NCBI RefSeq assembly: GCF_027620315.1
Contig: NZ_JAPNNL010000005.1
Span: forward strand, 28,804-92,803
Length of the DNA stretch: 64,000 nucleotides
Reading direction: 5' to 3'
Origin: Nonomuraea corallina
Lineage (GTDB): Bacteria > Actinomycetota > Actinomycetes > Streptosporangiales > Streptosporangiaceae
Shown: piece by piece, positions 7,460 to 15,635 of the stretch
Position numbering within the stretch: position 1 is the first letter of the stretch
How the letters are laid out: each line of letters begins with the position of its first letter
The notes under the pieces: model-generated
What the model was told of the DNA's origin: nothing
What the model saw: the letters and a program-made list of their open reading frames with translations, nothing else
Databases searched by the model: none
Translations under genes and position numbers: made by a program

Positions 7460-10400
7460 CTACAGTAGCTCACGTCTAGTGGGGTCATTGATCCACACGT
7501 CAGTAGCAGGTCGAACGGACTTTCTGTTTTCAAGAATTTCCGTTCGGACATGACCGCGACCACGCAAAAGGAATGCCTCCAAGAGGTCGGCTGCTAGCAT
7601 AAATTCCGGTCGAGAAGTATCTAGCTGAATACCTTCAGTGCTGCCGATGTCGCTGCACTCGATCTGCTCACGAAGCCGTTTCAAAGCTTCTCTGAGAGAA
7701 CCGCTCGATCGGTATTCCGCTAGAAGCATTATTAGCGCTGTTCCAGCAGCAGAATTGTACAGTTCAGGGTCTGCGATACTAGGAACGTCCACTACCAATC
7801 TTGGGTGTGACCAGATAGCGCATGCTATAGCATACGGATCCACATGCCGAATCGCTCGGTGAGAGATCCTCCATTTAATCAAGGTGACAAGAGCGTCGGA
7901 TTGAATAGCGTGACTGCCCAGCTTCAGTATAATGTCTACGGCATCAAGTGCAGCTGAGACTTCCTTTCTGTTTCCAACCAGTTCGTACGGGAGCATGATT
8001 CTCGCGCCCGATTGGCGTCGGCGAAAAGGAATCATAAGGGATGCGATCCAAGGCTCAATGAGATCGACGATGTTCTCATTTCCGTCGCCATAGAAAGCAC
8101 CATCCTGGACGGCCATGCCAATACGAACCCAGGACTCAAGCCTGCAATCTCCGATTAAACGCGCATAAGAGGCGTGCTGAAAGTCGGAGCCAGGGATCTG
8201 CGATCCGACGTCAACTTTGTCGCCGTCAAGACTGAGTGTGTCCAAAATGGCATTCCAGCCACTTTGATCTAAGCTGCCTCGCCATAAATTGACTAATGAT
8301 ACCCAGGAAGCGCGTGGGTTACTTTCTGTCGGGAAAATGCTGCTTAATGATGTTACCGTTTCGGCAATTGCGAGACGCAGAAGCACCAGATTGGCGCTGT
8401 AGGCACCAATCTGCCGTACTCTGTCTAAAGGTAGAGGGCGATACTCACTGTATCGCTCCGATGGGTGGCGTTGTCGGCAATTGGCTAGAAGCACTCCTAG
8501 GAGCTGTAGTATATTTTGCTTTTCTTCCGAGGGCATGGCGCGAAAGATTTCAGACACAAATGATGCTATTTGCCCTCGTGTAACGATAGGTTGATGAGAC
8601 AATAGCGCGAATAGTAGATCGTCATTGAGTTCAGTCGCGCCGCGTCGCAATTCATTGATTGTGTATGACATGCCCTTGAGCGTCTTGATAATCTGTGCAG
8701 CTACCAAGTATTCACCAAAGGTGGCATGAAGAAATTCGTAGCTCCTCCTTGTGGTTCTCAAGCCTTCAATCTGAGCCTCTGCTGTATGGATGAAGAAGAA
8801 CTTTCCTACCAGTTCCCGACCTAGCGTGGCAGTATCAATACTCATTGACCGGTTGCCGCTTAGCGCAGCTATATCGTTTCCAAGTTCGATATCGGTTGCA
8901 TCCTGCCTGCCTCGGTTAAACATAGCAAACGCAGCTATCGACAGTTGCCATAAACCGTCATTGACCCCCTCGCGTTTCTGATCAGGGTTAGGGATGGTTT
9001 TGTGTCGCTTCCGCACTTCTCGAGTAAGAAAGTTCTCTAGTAGGTGACGATAAACATCAGAACTGGACACATCGATGTCCAGAGGGTGAGAGGACGGGTC
9101 CGAGGAGTAGAGGGCGAGCATCATTAGAAGTAGGGGTTGAGATGATAGCTCACGCAGACCAAGTGCTCCTTCGGGCGAAAGTACGCCCAACTTGCCCTCC
9201 GAAATCAAGGATGCATTTTCCTCCCTCCAAATTTGGAGCCATGATGCGATTTGATTATCGTCGAATTCCTCCAACCTAAGTAGCGGAGTTCCCTCTGAGA
9301 TTTCGACACGGTCTGCTACAAGAGTACGTGACGTAACAATTGCCACCACCGGGCGCTGTTGTTCGGCCTCGCGGCGCTGGAATTCTGCCACCTCTAGCAG
9401 ATAGCTTGATCGGTGTAGAGCTGATGCCTGGAGCAGCTCGTCTAGCCCGTCGAGAAGCACTACTCTAATTGTCGCTTGGCTTGTATCGGCTAATTCATGC
9501 CACTCGACTCGCTTGTGAGTGTACAAATCGAGCGCTTGTTGTATTTGCTCGAATATCGGGGCGTCAGCGCTGACTCTCCTCAGCGGTACGCGAACGACTG
9601 TATAGGATTGAACAGGTAGGCGCGCTGCAAGAACTTTCGTAAAGAGACTTTTGCCGGCTCCAGGGTGGCCCAGCACCACCAGGGGGAGTCTTGTTGCGTC
9701 GACGCTGGTTACATGGGCCGTGAGAATCAGATCTATATTGTCTTGTATCGACTGATCTTCCCACCACTCGTCGCTTGAGGGCCGTGCGCTGGGCCCGTAG
9801 CGTGCCATCCTGCAATGCGGGTCTACATATATCTGCCCGACGGTTGGAAAGCTGATTGGCTCCTGCTGTTTCGCCATGTCTATGGGGACAATTAAATCGG
9901 CGAGAGCTCCCTTGTTTGCACGGCTTACTACGTTCATCAGTTCGCGGTTACCCGAACGGCTTGAGCCAGCTGCCACAGTCAGCAATTGCTCGATGCGGCT
10001 CAAGGCTACGCTCTTACTGTCAAGTGCCGTCTGAAGATCAGCTTGAATGGCGCGCATCTGGTAACGAGTTGCAGCATGCTCATGCATGCTTGCCCAGACC
10101 AGGAATTCGGGTACGCTAGCAGCTAGCTTTATGAAGTTCGTCCTGTACTTCTCAACGGCACGATCAACCACGGTCTCTGGCGGTGACTTTTTAGATATCT
10201 CCGCCCAGATTTGTAGCCCTTCTAGAAATCGAATCGAACGCTCACAGGTTTGCTTCAGCCATCTGCTTACTTCCGCAGCATTTTCTTCGAATCCACGAAT
10301 AGCGGAAGGAGCAGGCACCACCGTACTATATATAGCGTCCAAGAAGTTTTCTCGTGAGTCTCGCCACTTTCCAGTGACAAGCATCTCTTGCTCGTCATCA

Positions 10401-10786
10401 CGTAGAGAAAGAGAATGGTCTGACTTGTCGCCAACCCATTCGTGCAGGGCATCGAAGAACGCAGCTGCTACTATGGTAGTGTGCGCCGCTGTAATTAGTT
10501 GATGGCGTTCGTACCCATTGGTTCCAAGTAGATGATCTGAAACCTTGTTTATCACCTTTCTGAGCAAACCCATAGCTTCATTTTTCTGATCAACCCAACC
10601 CCAGACGGCTGCTAGTCCTGCTAACGGCGCCAGGCTTGGTGCTCCTATAGCAAGTGCCCCCGCCGCCATGCCACCAGACATGATCACGCCTCCGAGAAGC
10701 CTGTCGAGCTTCTCGATAGTCGGGCGTTCATAATGGCCGAGAATGCTGAGTGCGCCTTGGTACGTCAGCGCTGGATCTCGTTTCAT
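7460..10786 (-). CDS. NACHT-domain STAND NTPase (bacterial NLR-like, candidate phage defence)
   Basis: A 1108-residue protein. The N-terminal ~200 residues (YQGALSILGHYERPTIEKLDR, then a Gly/Ala-rich hydrophobic stretch) look like a NACHT-associated helical N-terminal effector domain. Walker A is GHPGAGKS at 373-380, Walker B VVLLDGLDE at 442-450, then a NACHT winged-helix region. The C-terminal ~500 residues are a helical sensor-like region without repeats I can define. SD GGAG lies five bases before ATG 10786. Base composition is clearly lower in GC than the neighbours, a sign of recent transfer. STAND NTPases with this layout are established anti-phage systems; the defence role here is inferred. 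Confidence 0.85.
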   Translation of the reverse strand: MKRDPALTYQGALSILGHYERPTIEKLDRLLGGVIMSGGMAAGALAIGAPSLAPLAGLAAVWGWVDQKNEAMGLLRKVINKVSDHLLGTNGYERHQLITAAHTTIVAAAFFDALHEWVGDKSDHSLSLRDDEQEMLVTGKWRDSRENFLDAIYSTVVPAPSAIRGFEENAAEVSRWLKQTCERSIRFLEGLQIWAEISKKSPPETVVDRAVEKYRTNFIKLAASVPEFLVWASMHEHAATRYQMRAIQADLQTALDSKSVALSRIEQLLTVAAGSSRSGNRELMNVVSRANKGALADLIVPIDMAKQQEPISFPTVGQIYVDPHCRMARYGPSARPSSDEWWEDQSIQDNIDLILTAHVTSVDATRLPLVVLGHPGAGKSLFTKVLAARLPVQSYTVVRVPLRRVSADAPIFEQIQQALDLYTHKRVEWHELADTSQATIRVVLLDGLDELLQASALHRSSYLLEVAEFQRREAEQQRPVVAIVTSRTLVADRVEISEGTPLLRLEEFDDNQIASWLQIWREENASLISEGKLGVLSPEGALGLRELSSQPLLLMMLALYSSDPSSHPLDIDVSSSDVYRHLLENFLTREVRKRHKTIPNPDQKREGVNDGLWQLSIAAFAMFNRGRQDATDIELGNDIAALSGNRSMSIDTATLGRELVGKFFFIHTAEAQIEGLRTTRRSYEFLHATFGEYLVAAQIIKTLKGMSYTINELRRGATELNDDLLFALLSHQPIVTRGQIASFVSEIFRAMPSEEKQNILQLLGVLLANCRQRHPSERYSEYRPLPLDRVRQIGAYSANLVLLRLAIAETVTSLSSIFPTESNPRASWVSLVNLWRGSLDQSGWNAILDTLSLDGDKVDVGSQIPGSDFQHASYARLIGDCRLESWVRIGMAVQDGAFYGDGNENIVDLIEPWIASLMIPFRRRQSGARIMLPYELVGNRKEVSAALDAVDIILKLGSHAIQSDALVTLIKWRISHRAIRHVDPYAIACAIWSHPRLVVDVPSIADPELYNSAAGTALIMLLAEYRSSGSLREALKRLREQIECSDIGSTEGIQLDTSRPEFMLAADLLEAFLLRGRGHVRTEILENRKSVRPATDVWINDPTRRELL

Positions 10787-10799
10787 TCAATCTCCGGTA

Positions 10800-11030
10800 C
10801 TATGCACGGTTCCGTATTGCTCTATCCTGCAGCGCAAGTTTCAGCCGATATGTAGCTTGGATCATAGTCTTCGTATAAGCGCACTGAAGATCTATAGCGT
10901 GCCCCGCAACCGCATCAAATCCAGACCTATGCTTCTGCCACATTCTCATTGCTACTGTGCCACCTAGCCGCAGACAACTCAAGTCACCATCTCCTCGCTC
11001 TTTGTCACTTATAGGGTCGTTCTGTGCCAT
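10800..11030 (-). CDS. Small protein upstream of the NACHT gene
   Basis: A 76-residue ORF that stops 13 bases before the NACHT start, on the same strand and with the same low-GC composition. The C-terminal half is helical and basic (TMIQATYRLKLALQDRAIRNRA). No domain recognised and no good ribosome-binding site, so it could be leader sequence rather than a gene. Confidence 0.35.
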   Translation of the reverse strand: MAQNDPISDKERGDGDLSCLRLGGTVAMRMWQKHRSGFDAVAGHAIDLQCAYTKTMIQATYRLKLALQDRAIRNRA

Positions 11031-11038
11031 ATAGGCGT

Positions 11039-11119
11039 GGGCGGTGCTGGTCGCGACCGGCCGGAGAGCCGCAGCGCGGCCAGCGACCGCCCGGCGCGGC
11101 AGCTCGCCGCAGGCGGGCT
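11039..11119. other. Conserved double-hairpin element, element 1 copy
   Basis: Hairpin I: arms 11039-11054 and 11076-11092 (16 bp with one bulged G) around a 21-nt loop at 11055-11075. Hairpin II: arms 11101-11108 and 11112-11119 around a GCA triloop. Element 2 has the same pair at 28135-28217, with near-identical loops and compensatory stem changes. It lies just upstream of the minus-strand cargo in both elements. Apart from this, 11031-11185 appears non-coding. Confidence 0.7.
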
Positions 11120-11185
11120 GCCCTTGATGACGAACAGATAAGTTGCTTTCTGGGCTGCCCGCAGCTGTGTCGGGTGGTGCTTGAG

Positions 11186-11914
11186 CTACTGGTAGCAGGG
11201 CTGAGCGGTGGCCCAGATCCGGATCATGCTCGTGAGGTAAGTTGCTGCTGGCCCTTCCTCGTTGCCGCCCATGAGGTGCATGACTGGGGCGTTGGCTGCT
11301 GGCGTGCCGTAGGCGTGGGTGTTGACGAGCAGTTCGTCGTCGGCCTGGTAGACGGAGTTGTAGAGCACCGTGCGATGTAGCCGGATCTCGACGCCCTGGA
11401 CATCGAGTAGGGGCCGATACAGTGCGAGCGCGTTTTTGACCCTTGCGGTCATCACCTCGGTGCCGATGCCCTCGTCGGCTCCCCGCTGAGCAACGGCCTC
11501 CCCCTCGGGGTCACCCAGAAGGATGCGGACCTTCACGTCGGCCTTGGCCCGTGCCGTGAGGATGTCGAGAGCCGCCCGGTCCTCGGCGAGGAACAACGCG
11601 CTGTAGGCCAGGATCCCGATCTCGCGTCGGGCAGCGCTGAAGTGGTTGCGCCAAACCGTTTGGGGGACGGTCCAGCGGTGCGGGTAAATCGCCTTGACGC
11701 CTTCGACGAGTGCCTGGTGTCGTGGAGCGACCTCCGGCCATAGGTCGGCCTCGTCGACGTGGAGGAGATCGGCGACGGCCCAACGGTGACGCGGGTAGGG
11801 GATGCGGCCTTGAAGCCAGCGGGCGACGGTCTTGGGGTCGACGGCCAGGGCGGCGGCCACATCGGTGGCGCTGAGCCGGGCGGCAGCTAGTGCATAGCGG
11901 AGGTTGTCGTTCAC
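11186..11914 (-). CDS. DUF5919 protein with N-terminal HTH (copy A)
   Basis: A 242-residue protein. Residues ~14-50 form an XRE-like HTH (SATDVAAALAVDPKTVARWL). The C-terminal ~150 residues (GILAYSALFLAED, VKVRILLGDPEGEAVAQRG, LHRTVLYNSVYQADDELLVN) resemble the DUF5919 phospholipase-D-like fold. GTG start at 11914 with a GGAAGGGG upstream. It is a diverged paralogue of the 13973-14713 gene. Tandem AGACGTCC motifs lie just upstream (11965-11982). A regulator acting on neighbouring AICE or defence genes is plausible but unproven. Confidence 0.8.
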   Translation of the reverse strand: MNDNLRYALAAARLSATDVAAALAVDPKTVARWLQGRIPYPRHRWAVADLLHVDEADLWPEVAPRHQALVEGVKAIYPHRWTVPQTVWRNHFSAARREIGILAYSALFLAEDRAALDILTARAKADVKVRILLGDPEGEAVAQRGADEGIGTEVMTARVKNALALYRPLLDVQGVEIRLHRTVLYNSVYQADDELLVNTHAYGTPAANAPVMHLMGGNEEGPAATYLTSMIRIWATAQPCYQ

Positions 11915-11964
11915 GACCGGCCTACCCCTTCCGGAAGGTGACCCTGTGCTGCGACGTTAACACC

Positions 11965-11982
11965 AGACGTCCCTAGACGTCC
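11965..11982 (-). promoter_or_regulatory. Tandem AGACGTCC motifs upstream of DUF5919 copy A
   Basis: AGACGTCC at 11965-11972 and again at 11975-11982, 10 bp apart, about 50 bp upstream of the GTG start at 11914. The same (A/G)GACGTC(C/T) octamer occurs in pairs at 12895-12912 and 14729-14766, so this is a candidate operator for the local HTH regulators. Confidence 0.45.
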
Positions 11983-12069
11983 CCAAGTTGCGGTGTTCCC
12001 GCCCTACTCGCCGGCGCGAACCTCGACCCACAGCACACGAACCCCGCACCGACGTCAGGGAGACTCGGC

Positions 12070-12423
12070 ATGCAGACGAGCAAGACGATCAAGGACCAGC
12101 AGCGCGCCTACGCCCAACGGCTGCTGGCCGCACTTGGCAAGCACCTGTCCGCATGGGACGTCACGGCGGTGCTCATCATCACCGCCGACGGCCGCCCCGC
12201 CCTGGACGTGACCGACATCCGGGGCCGGATGCGGCGGGTGTTCGTGCACCTGTCGTTCTGCTGGTTCTACTGGGGCGACCGCGGCGACGAACGGGTCTCC
12301 TTCCTCCAGATGGCCGGCGCGGTGGACCGCATCGAGCAGGCCGCCCGCGACGGCTGGCACGACGGCGAGCAGGGCGAACTCAGCATCAACCTGGACCACA
12401 TCCTCGATGCCCACCGCGGCTGA
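12070..12423 (+). CDS. Hypothetical AICE protein
   Basis: A 117-residue protein with an N-terminal helical segment (DQQRAYAQRLLAALGKHL), a strand-rich middle (WDVTAVLIITADGRPALDV) and an aromatic stretch FVHLSFCWFYWGDR. SD AGGGAG precedes ATG 12070. It is the first gene of a plus-strand set with the following GntR gene (TGA, four bases, ATG). I do not recognise the family. Confidence 0.65.
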   Translation: MQTSKTIKDQQRAYAQRLLAALGKHLSAWDVTAVLIITADGRPALDVTDIRGRMRRVFVHLSFCWFYWGDRGDERVSFLQMAGAVDRIEQAARDGWHDGEQGELSINLDHILDAHRG

Positions 12424-12427
12424 GACG

Positions 12428-12880
12428 ATGGCCGAGCGCCGATGGCTGACCGGCGGGCGCGCCTACCCCCAGATCGCCGGCCGCATCCGCGACCAGATCC
12501 ACACGGGCCAGTTCCCGCCCGGCACGGTCCTGCCCTCTGAGGCGGAGCTGTGCCGGACATTCGGCGTCGCCCGCAACACCGTCCGGCGCGGCCTGGCCCT
12601 CCTGGAGGACGAGGGGCTTGTGGTGACCGTCCCGTCCAAGGGCCGCGTGGTCGCCGGGCAGGCCGGAACCACCTCGTACCGGTACCAGGAGATCGCCGCG
12701 ACCCTGCGCGAGCAGATCCAGCGCGGCGACCTCGCCCCCGGCGCTGCGCTGCCGAGCGAGGCCGAGCTACGCCGCCGCTTCGCCACCTCGCGCAACACCG
12801 TGCGGCAAGCCCTGGCCGTCCTGGAACACGAGGGGCTGATCGTGGCCGAGCATGGCCGGGGCCGTTTCGTCCGCGATTAA
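12428..12880 (+). CDS. Double winged-helix GntR-type regulator without ligand domain
   Basis: A 150-residue protein made of two GntR DNA-binding domains in tandem: residues ~12-70 (YPQIAGRIRDQIHTG ... LPSEAELCRTFGVARNTVRR) and ~82-145 (YQEIAATLREQIQRG ... LPSEAELRRRFATSRNTVRQ). The halves are clearly duplicates. There is no effector-binding domain, so it probably responds through dimerisation or a partner. ATG 12428 follows the upstream stop by four bases; an in-frame ATG at 12407 overlaps the upstream gene and is an alternative. Confidence 0.85.
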   Translation: MAERRWLTGGRAYPQIAGRIRDQIHTGQFPPGTVLPSEAELCRTFGVARNTVRRGLALLEDEGLVVTVPSKGRVVAGQAGTTSYRYQEIAATLREQIQRGDLAPGAALPSEAELRRRFATSRNTVRQALAVLEHEGLIVAEHGRGRFVRD

Positions 12881-12890
12881 CACACCCGCT

Positions 12891-12916
12891 GGCGAGACGT
12901 CCGAGGACGTCTCGCC
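12891..12916. promoter_or_regulatory. Perfect 12-bp-arm palindrome containing the AGACGTCC motif
   Basis: Arms 12891-12902 and 12905-12916 are perfectly complementary around a GA spacer. Each arm contains the octamer AGACGTCC or its complement. It sits between the double-GntR gene and the HD-domain gene start, where it could act as operator or as a bidirectional hairpin. Confidence 0.6.
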
Positions 12917-12953
12917 TCGCCCTCTGGATTCACGGGCACCCTTGCCGCCTATC

Positions 12954-13529
12954 GTGAACCACGTGGGACAAGTCGAGTGGGCATACGGCCTGGCCAAGGA
13001 CCTGCTGAAGGCGGAGCTGCCCCGGCGCTGGGCACACACCCAGGGGGTCGCCGAGCAGGCCGAGACCCTGGGGCCGATCCTCGGCGCGGACACCGACATC
13101 CTGATCGCCGCGTGCCTGCTGCATGACATCGGCTACGCCCCGGACCTCATCGACACCGGCATGCACCAGCTCGACGGCGCCCGCTACCTGCGCGACGTGG
13201 CCGGGGCCGATGAGCGGCTGTGCCGCCTGGTGGCCTACCACTCCTGCGCGGACAACGAGGCCCGGCAACGCAACCTGCTCGACGTCCTGGCCAAGGAATT
13301 CGACCAGGAGCGGCCAGACCTGGCTCGGGCGCTCACGTACTGCGACATGACCACCGATCCGGATGGGCGGCATCTGGACGTGCGCGATCGGCTGGCGGAG
13401 ATTCACTCCCGGTACGGTCCCGAGCACGTGGTGAGCCGGTCGATCGCTGCTGCGACGCCGTGCATCGTGTCGTCGGTGCGGGCGGTGGAGTCGGCGCTAT
13501 CCGATGTGCGGCAGGCCGGTGCCGGCTAG
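12954..13529 (+). CDS. HD-domain phosphohydrolase
   Basis: About 191 residues. The metal-binding residues are H (RRWAHTQGVAEQ), HD (LLHDIGYAP) and a downstream D/H set (YHSCADNEA, YCDMTT), as in HD superfamily hydrolases acting on nucleotides or cyclic nucleotides. The start is uncertain: GTG 12954 begins just before the conserved region, whereas an in-frame ATG at 12852 would run through the upstream gene and palindrome. It converges with the Nudix gene, overlapping 33 bp. Nucleotide-pool control next to a NACHT gene would suit defence but is speculative. Confidence 0.75.
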   Translation: MNHVGQVEWAYGLAKDLLKAELPRRWAHTQGVAEQAETLGPILGADTDILIAACLLHDIGYAPDLIDTGMHQLDGARYLRDVAGADERLCRLVAYHSCADNEARQRNLLDVLAKEFDQERPDLARALTYCDMTTDPDGRHLDVRDRLAEIHSRYGPEHVVSRSIAAATPCIVSSVRAVESALSDVRQAGAG

Positions 13530-13973
13530 GTAGTGCTCGATCCGCATCCGCATCGACCGATCCATCTTCAGTCCCGCCACCTGGTCGCGGGGTACCCAGC
13601 GGACTTCGCGCGACTCGTCGCTCGGTGTCGGCTGGCCGCTGACGGCTCGGCCGGTCAGGACGAGGGAGAACTCTTGGCGGGCCTCGCTGTTGCTGGTGTA
13701 GAGGATGACGTGGCGGGGGTCGCTGTAGGTGCCGACCAGGCCGGTGATCTCACAGGTGATGCCGGTCTCTTCGAGAGTCTCGCGGATGGCGGCTTGGGGG
13801 ATGGACTCGCCCAGGTCGATCGCGCCGCCGGGGACGGCCCAGTTGTCGTTGTCGGTGCGGCGGATCATCAGCAGGTCGCCGGCCTGGTTGGTGACGATGA
13901 CGTTGACGGACGGCACGAGGCTGTTGGGCTTGGGTGCTTCCGGGTCGTCGTAGAAGTCGATGCGTCGTGCCAT
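13497..13973 (-). CDS. Nudix hydrolase
   Basis: A 158-residue Nudix protein with the full box GGAIDLGESIPQAAIRETLEETGI (G-x5-E-x7-REUxEExGU). ATG 13973 overlaps the TGA of the upstream DUF5919 gene by one base, so the two are translationally coupled. Substrate not determinable; DUF5919 regulators paired with Nudix enzymes suggest a nucleotide signal. Confidence 0.88.
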   Translation of the reverse strand: MARRIDFYDDPEAPKPNSLVPSVNVIVTNQAGDLLMIRRTDNDNWAVPGGAIDLGESIPQAAIRETLEETGITCEITGLVGTYSDPRHVILYTSNSEARQEFSLVLTGRAVSGQPTPSDESREVRWVPRDQVAGLKMDRSMRMRIEHYLAGTGLPHIG

Positions 13974-14713
13974 CACTGCTCCACCGGCTTGGCCTGGTCC
14001 CATACCTTGTCGAAGCTGTCGGCGTAGGTGGCCACCATGTCGCCTCCGGCCACCCGGCTTAGGTGGAGCACGGGGGCATTGCCGGCGCGGCTGCCGTACA
14101 CGTGGGTGTTGATCAGGAACTCGTCGTCGGCGCGGTAGATCGAGTTGTACAGCACCGTGCGGTGCATCCGGATCTCGACGTTGTCCAGTCCGCTGATCGG
14201 CCGGTACAGCACCAGGGCGTTACGGATCTGGGCGGCCAGGCCGTCGCCGCTCTCCTCATCAGCCCCGCGCTGGGCTACCTCGGCGCTGTCGGGGTCTCCG
14301 AGCAGGATGCGCACCCGGACCCCGGCGCGGGCCTTGTCTCCGAACAGCCGGACCATGCCGCCGTCGTCGGCCAGGAAGAGCCCGCTGTAGACCAGGACGC
14401 CGATGTCCTGGGATGCCGCGCTGAACAGTCGTCCCCAGATGTCCCGGGGCACCGACCAGCGGTGCGGGTAGACGGCGATGATCTCGCTTCGTGAGGCGGA
14501 GGTCACCTGTTCGGGGCTGAGCGCTTCCGGCCACAGGTAGGCCTCGTCCACTCCCAGGTATGAAGCCGTGGCAAAGCGGTGCTTACGGTACGGCTCACGG
14601 CCCTTGGTCACCCACCGCTCGACCGTCTTGGGATCGACCTCGATGGCCTGGGCCAGATCGGCGATGGACACGCCTTTTCGCAGCAGGGCCGCGCGTAGCC
14701 GTTCGTTGGCCAT
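13973..14713 (-). CDS. DUF5919 protein with N-terminal HTH (copy B)
   Basis: A 246-residue paralogue of copy A. The HTH (SIADLAQAIEVDPKTVERWV) is at ~14-34. The C-terminal DUF5919 region (GVLVYSGLFLADDGGM, VRVRILLGDPDSAEVAQRG, HRTVLYNSIYRADDEFLINTHVYG) is well conserved. I use ATG 14713, since sequence upstream is non-homologous to copy A. It is first in an operon with the Nudix gene. GGACGTCC/T motifs lie 16-53 bp upstream of the start. Confidence 0.82.
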   Translation of the reverse strand: MANERLRAALLRKGVSIADLAQAIEVDPKTVERWVTKGREPYRKHRFATASYLGVDEAYLWPEALSPEQVTSASRSEIIAVYPHRWSVPRDIWGRLFSAASQDIGVLVYSGLFLADDGGMVRLFGDKARAGVRVRILLGDPDSAEVAQRGADEESGDGLAAQIRNALVLYRPISGLDNVEIRMHRTVLYNSIYRADDEFLINTHVYGSRAGNAPVLHLSRVAGGDMVATYADSFDKVWDQAKPVEQ

Positions 14714-14728
14714 CTCTCCCGCTCCGTG

Positions 14729-14766
14729 GGACGTCCGGGGACCTGGCCATCGTAGGCCGGACGTCT
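14729..14766 (-). promoter_or_regulatory. Paired GGACGTC motifs upstream of DUF5919 copy B
   Basis: GGACGTCC at 14729-14736 and GGACGTCT at 14759-14766, 30 bp apart (about three helical turns), upstream of the copy B start. Same octamer as at 11965-11982 and 12895-12912. Confidence 0.45.
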
Positions 14767-14860
14767 TGAACATGTCCCGTCGTGTAGTGATCTCGTCCTG
14801 ACACTCCGTCGCATTCTCGGTTCGCAAGCACGAACGACGAACCGAAGGAGGCGATCGGAC

Positions 14861-15070
14861 ATGAGTCACGAGATCTACCCCGAGCCCATCTGCGCCTGCG
14901 GCGCACACCTCGACGAGGGCCAGAGCCGGTGCCGTAAGTGCCGCTCCCGTGACCGGTGGATCAAGCGGCAGGTGGCCAAGCGCAAGCGCGACGGGCATCG
15001 GCGCGACGAGACCCGTCGTTCCCCGCGCGCTCCGCGCGGCCTGGCCTCGGCGGGGGTGATCTGGTCATGA
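14861..15070 (+). CDS. Small zinc-ribbon protein
   Basis: A 69-residue protein with two CxxC-like pairs (CACGAHLDEGQSRCRKC) followed by a highly basic tail, suggesting a zinc-stabilised nucleic-acid binder. A strong AAGGAGG precedes ATG 14861. Its TGA overlaps the next ATG (ATGA), so it is coupled to the small membrane protein. Confidence 0.65.
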   Translation: MSHEIYPEPICACGAHLDEGQSRCRKCRSRDRWIKRQVAKRKRDGHRRDETRRSPRAPRGLASAGVIWS

Positions 15071-15258
15071 CCCTGATCCCGCTGATCATCGCCGGAGTCA
15101 TCGGCGTCGCGCTGCTGGTCGGGTACGTGGCGGTGCTGGTTGGCATCCGCCGTGAGGACAAGCGGCTGAGCCTGCGGCAGAACCCGGATGGGGCGTCGGC
15201 GGTGCTGGCGCGGCGGGTTACCGGCTGCTACGTCCGGAACGGCGTGTCGTGGACGTAG
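15067..15258 (+). CDS. Small single-pass membrane protein
   Basis: A 63-residue protein with one hydrophobic helix (LIPLIIAGVIGVALLVGYVAVL, residues 3-24) and a basic cytosolic tail. It overlaps the zinc-ribbon gene by four bases and its 3' end overlaps the convergent GntR gene by 41 bp. Function unknown. Confidence 0.55.
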   Translation: MTLIPLIIAGVIGVALLVGYVAVLVGIRREDKRLSLRQNPDGASAVLARRVTGCYVRNGVSWT

Positions 15259-15586
15259 CCAACTGCTCTTCGACCTTCGCCAGCCGGACAGCCAAGTCCT
15301 GCACGGTGGCGCGCAACTCGGCCAGCTCGTCGCCGGCCTTCGGGTCCGGCGGAAGTTCGCCGGCCTCGCGGACAAACACGCCCTTGCCCTGCTGGCCGAT
15401 CACCAGACCCTCGGTACGCAGCACACCCACGGCGAGCTTCACCACCGACAGGGACGCGTCGTACCGCTCGGCGAGCTTGGTCGTGGACGGCAGCGGGGTT
15501 CCGGGCGCCAGAGAGCCGCCGCGGATCTGCGCGCGCAGGTCGTCGGCGATCTGGAGGTAGGCGGGCTGCCCGGTGTTTCTGACCAT
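15218..15586 (-). CDS. GntR-type regulator of the transfer operon, element 1
   Basis: A 122-residue protein: GntR winged helix at ~8-72 (YLQIADDLRAQIRGGSLAPGTPLPSTTKL ... GLVIGQQGKGVFVRE) and a short C-terminal coiled coil (LAELRATVQDLAVRLAKVEEQL). It is divergent from the conjugation operon, the position of KorSA/Pra-like regulators in AICEs, and likely represses its own and the transfer promoter. Element 2 has a close homologue at 33085-33468. Confidence 0.85.
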   Translation of the reverse strand: MVRNTGQPAYLQIADDLRAQIRGGSLAPGTPLPSTTKLAERYDASLSVVKLAVGVLRTEGLVIGQQGKGVFVREAGELPPDPKAGDELAELRATVQDLAVRLAKVEEQLATSTTRRSGRSSR

Positions 15587-15635
15587 CGCCCTTCTATCTC
15601 ACCACGAATGTTCGACCTGGCCAACCGAGGGAACA

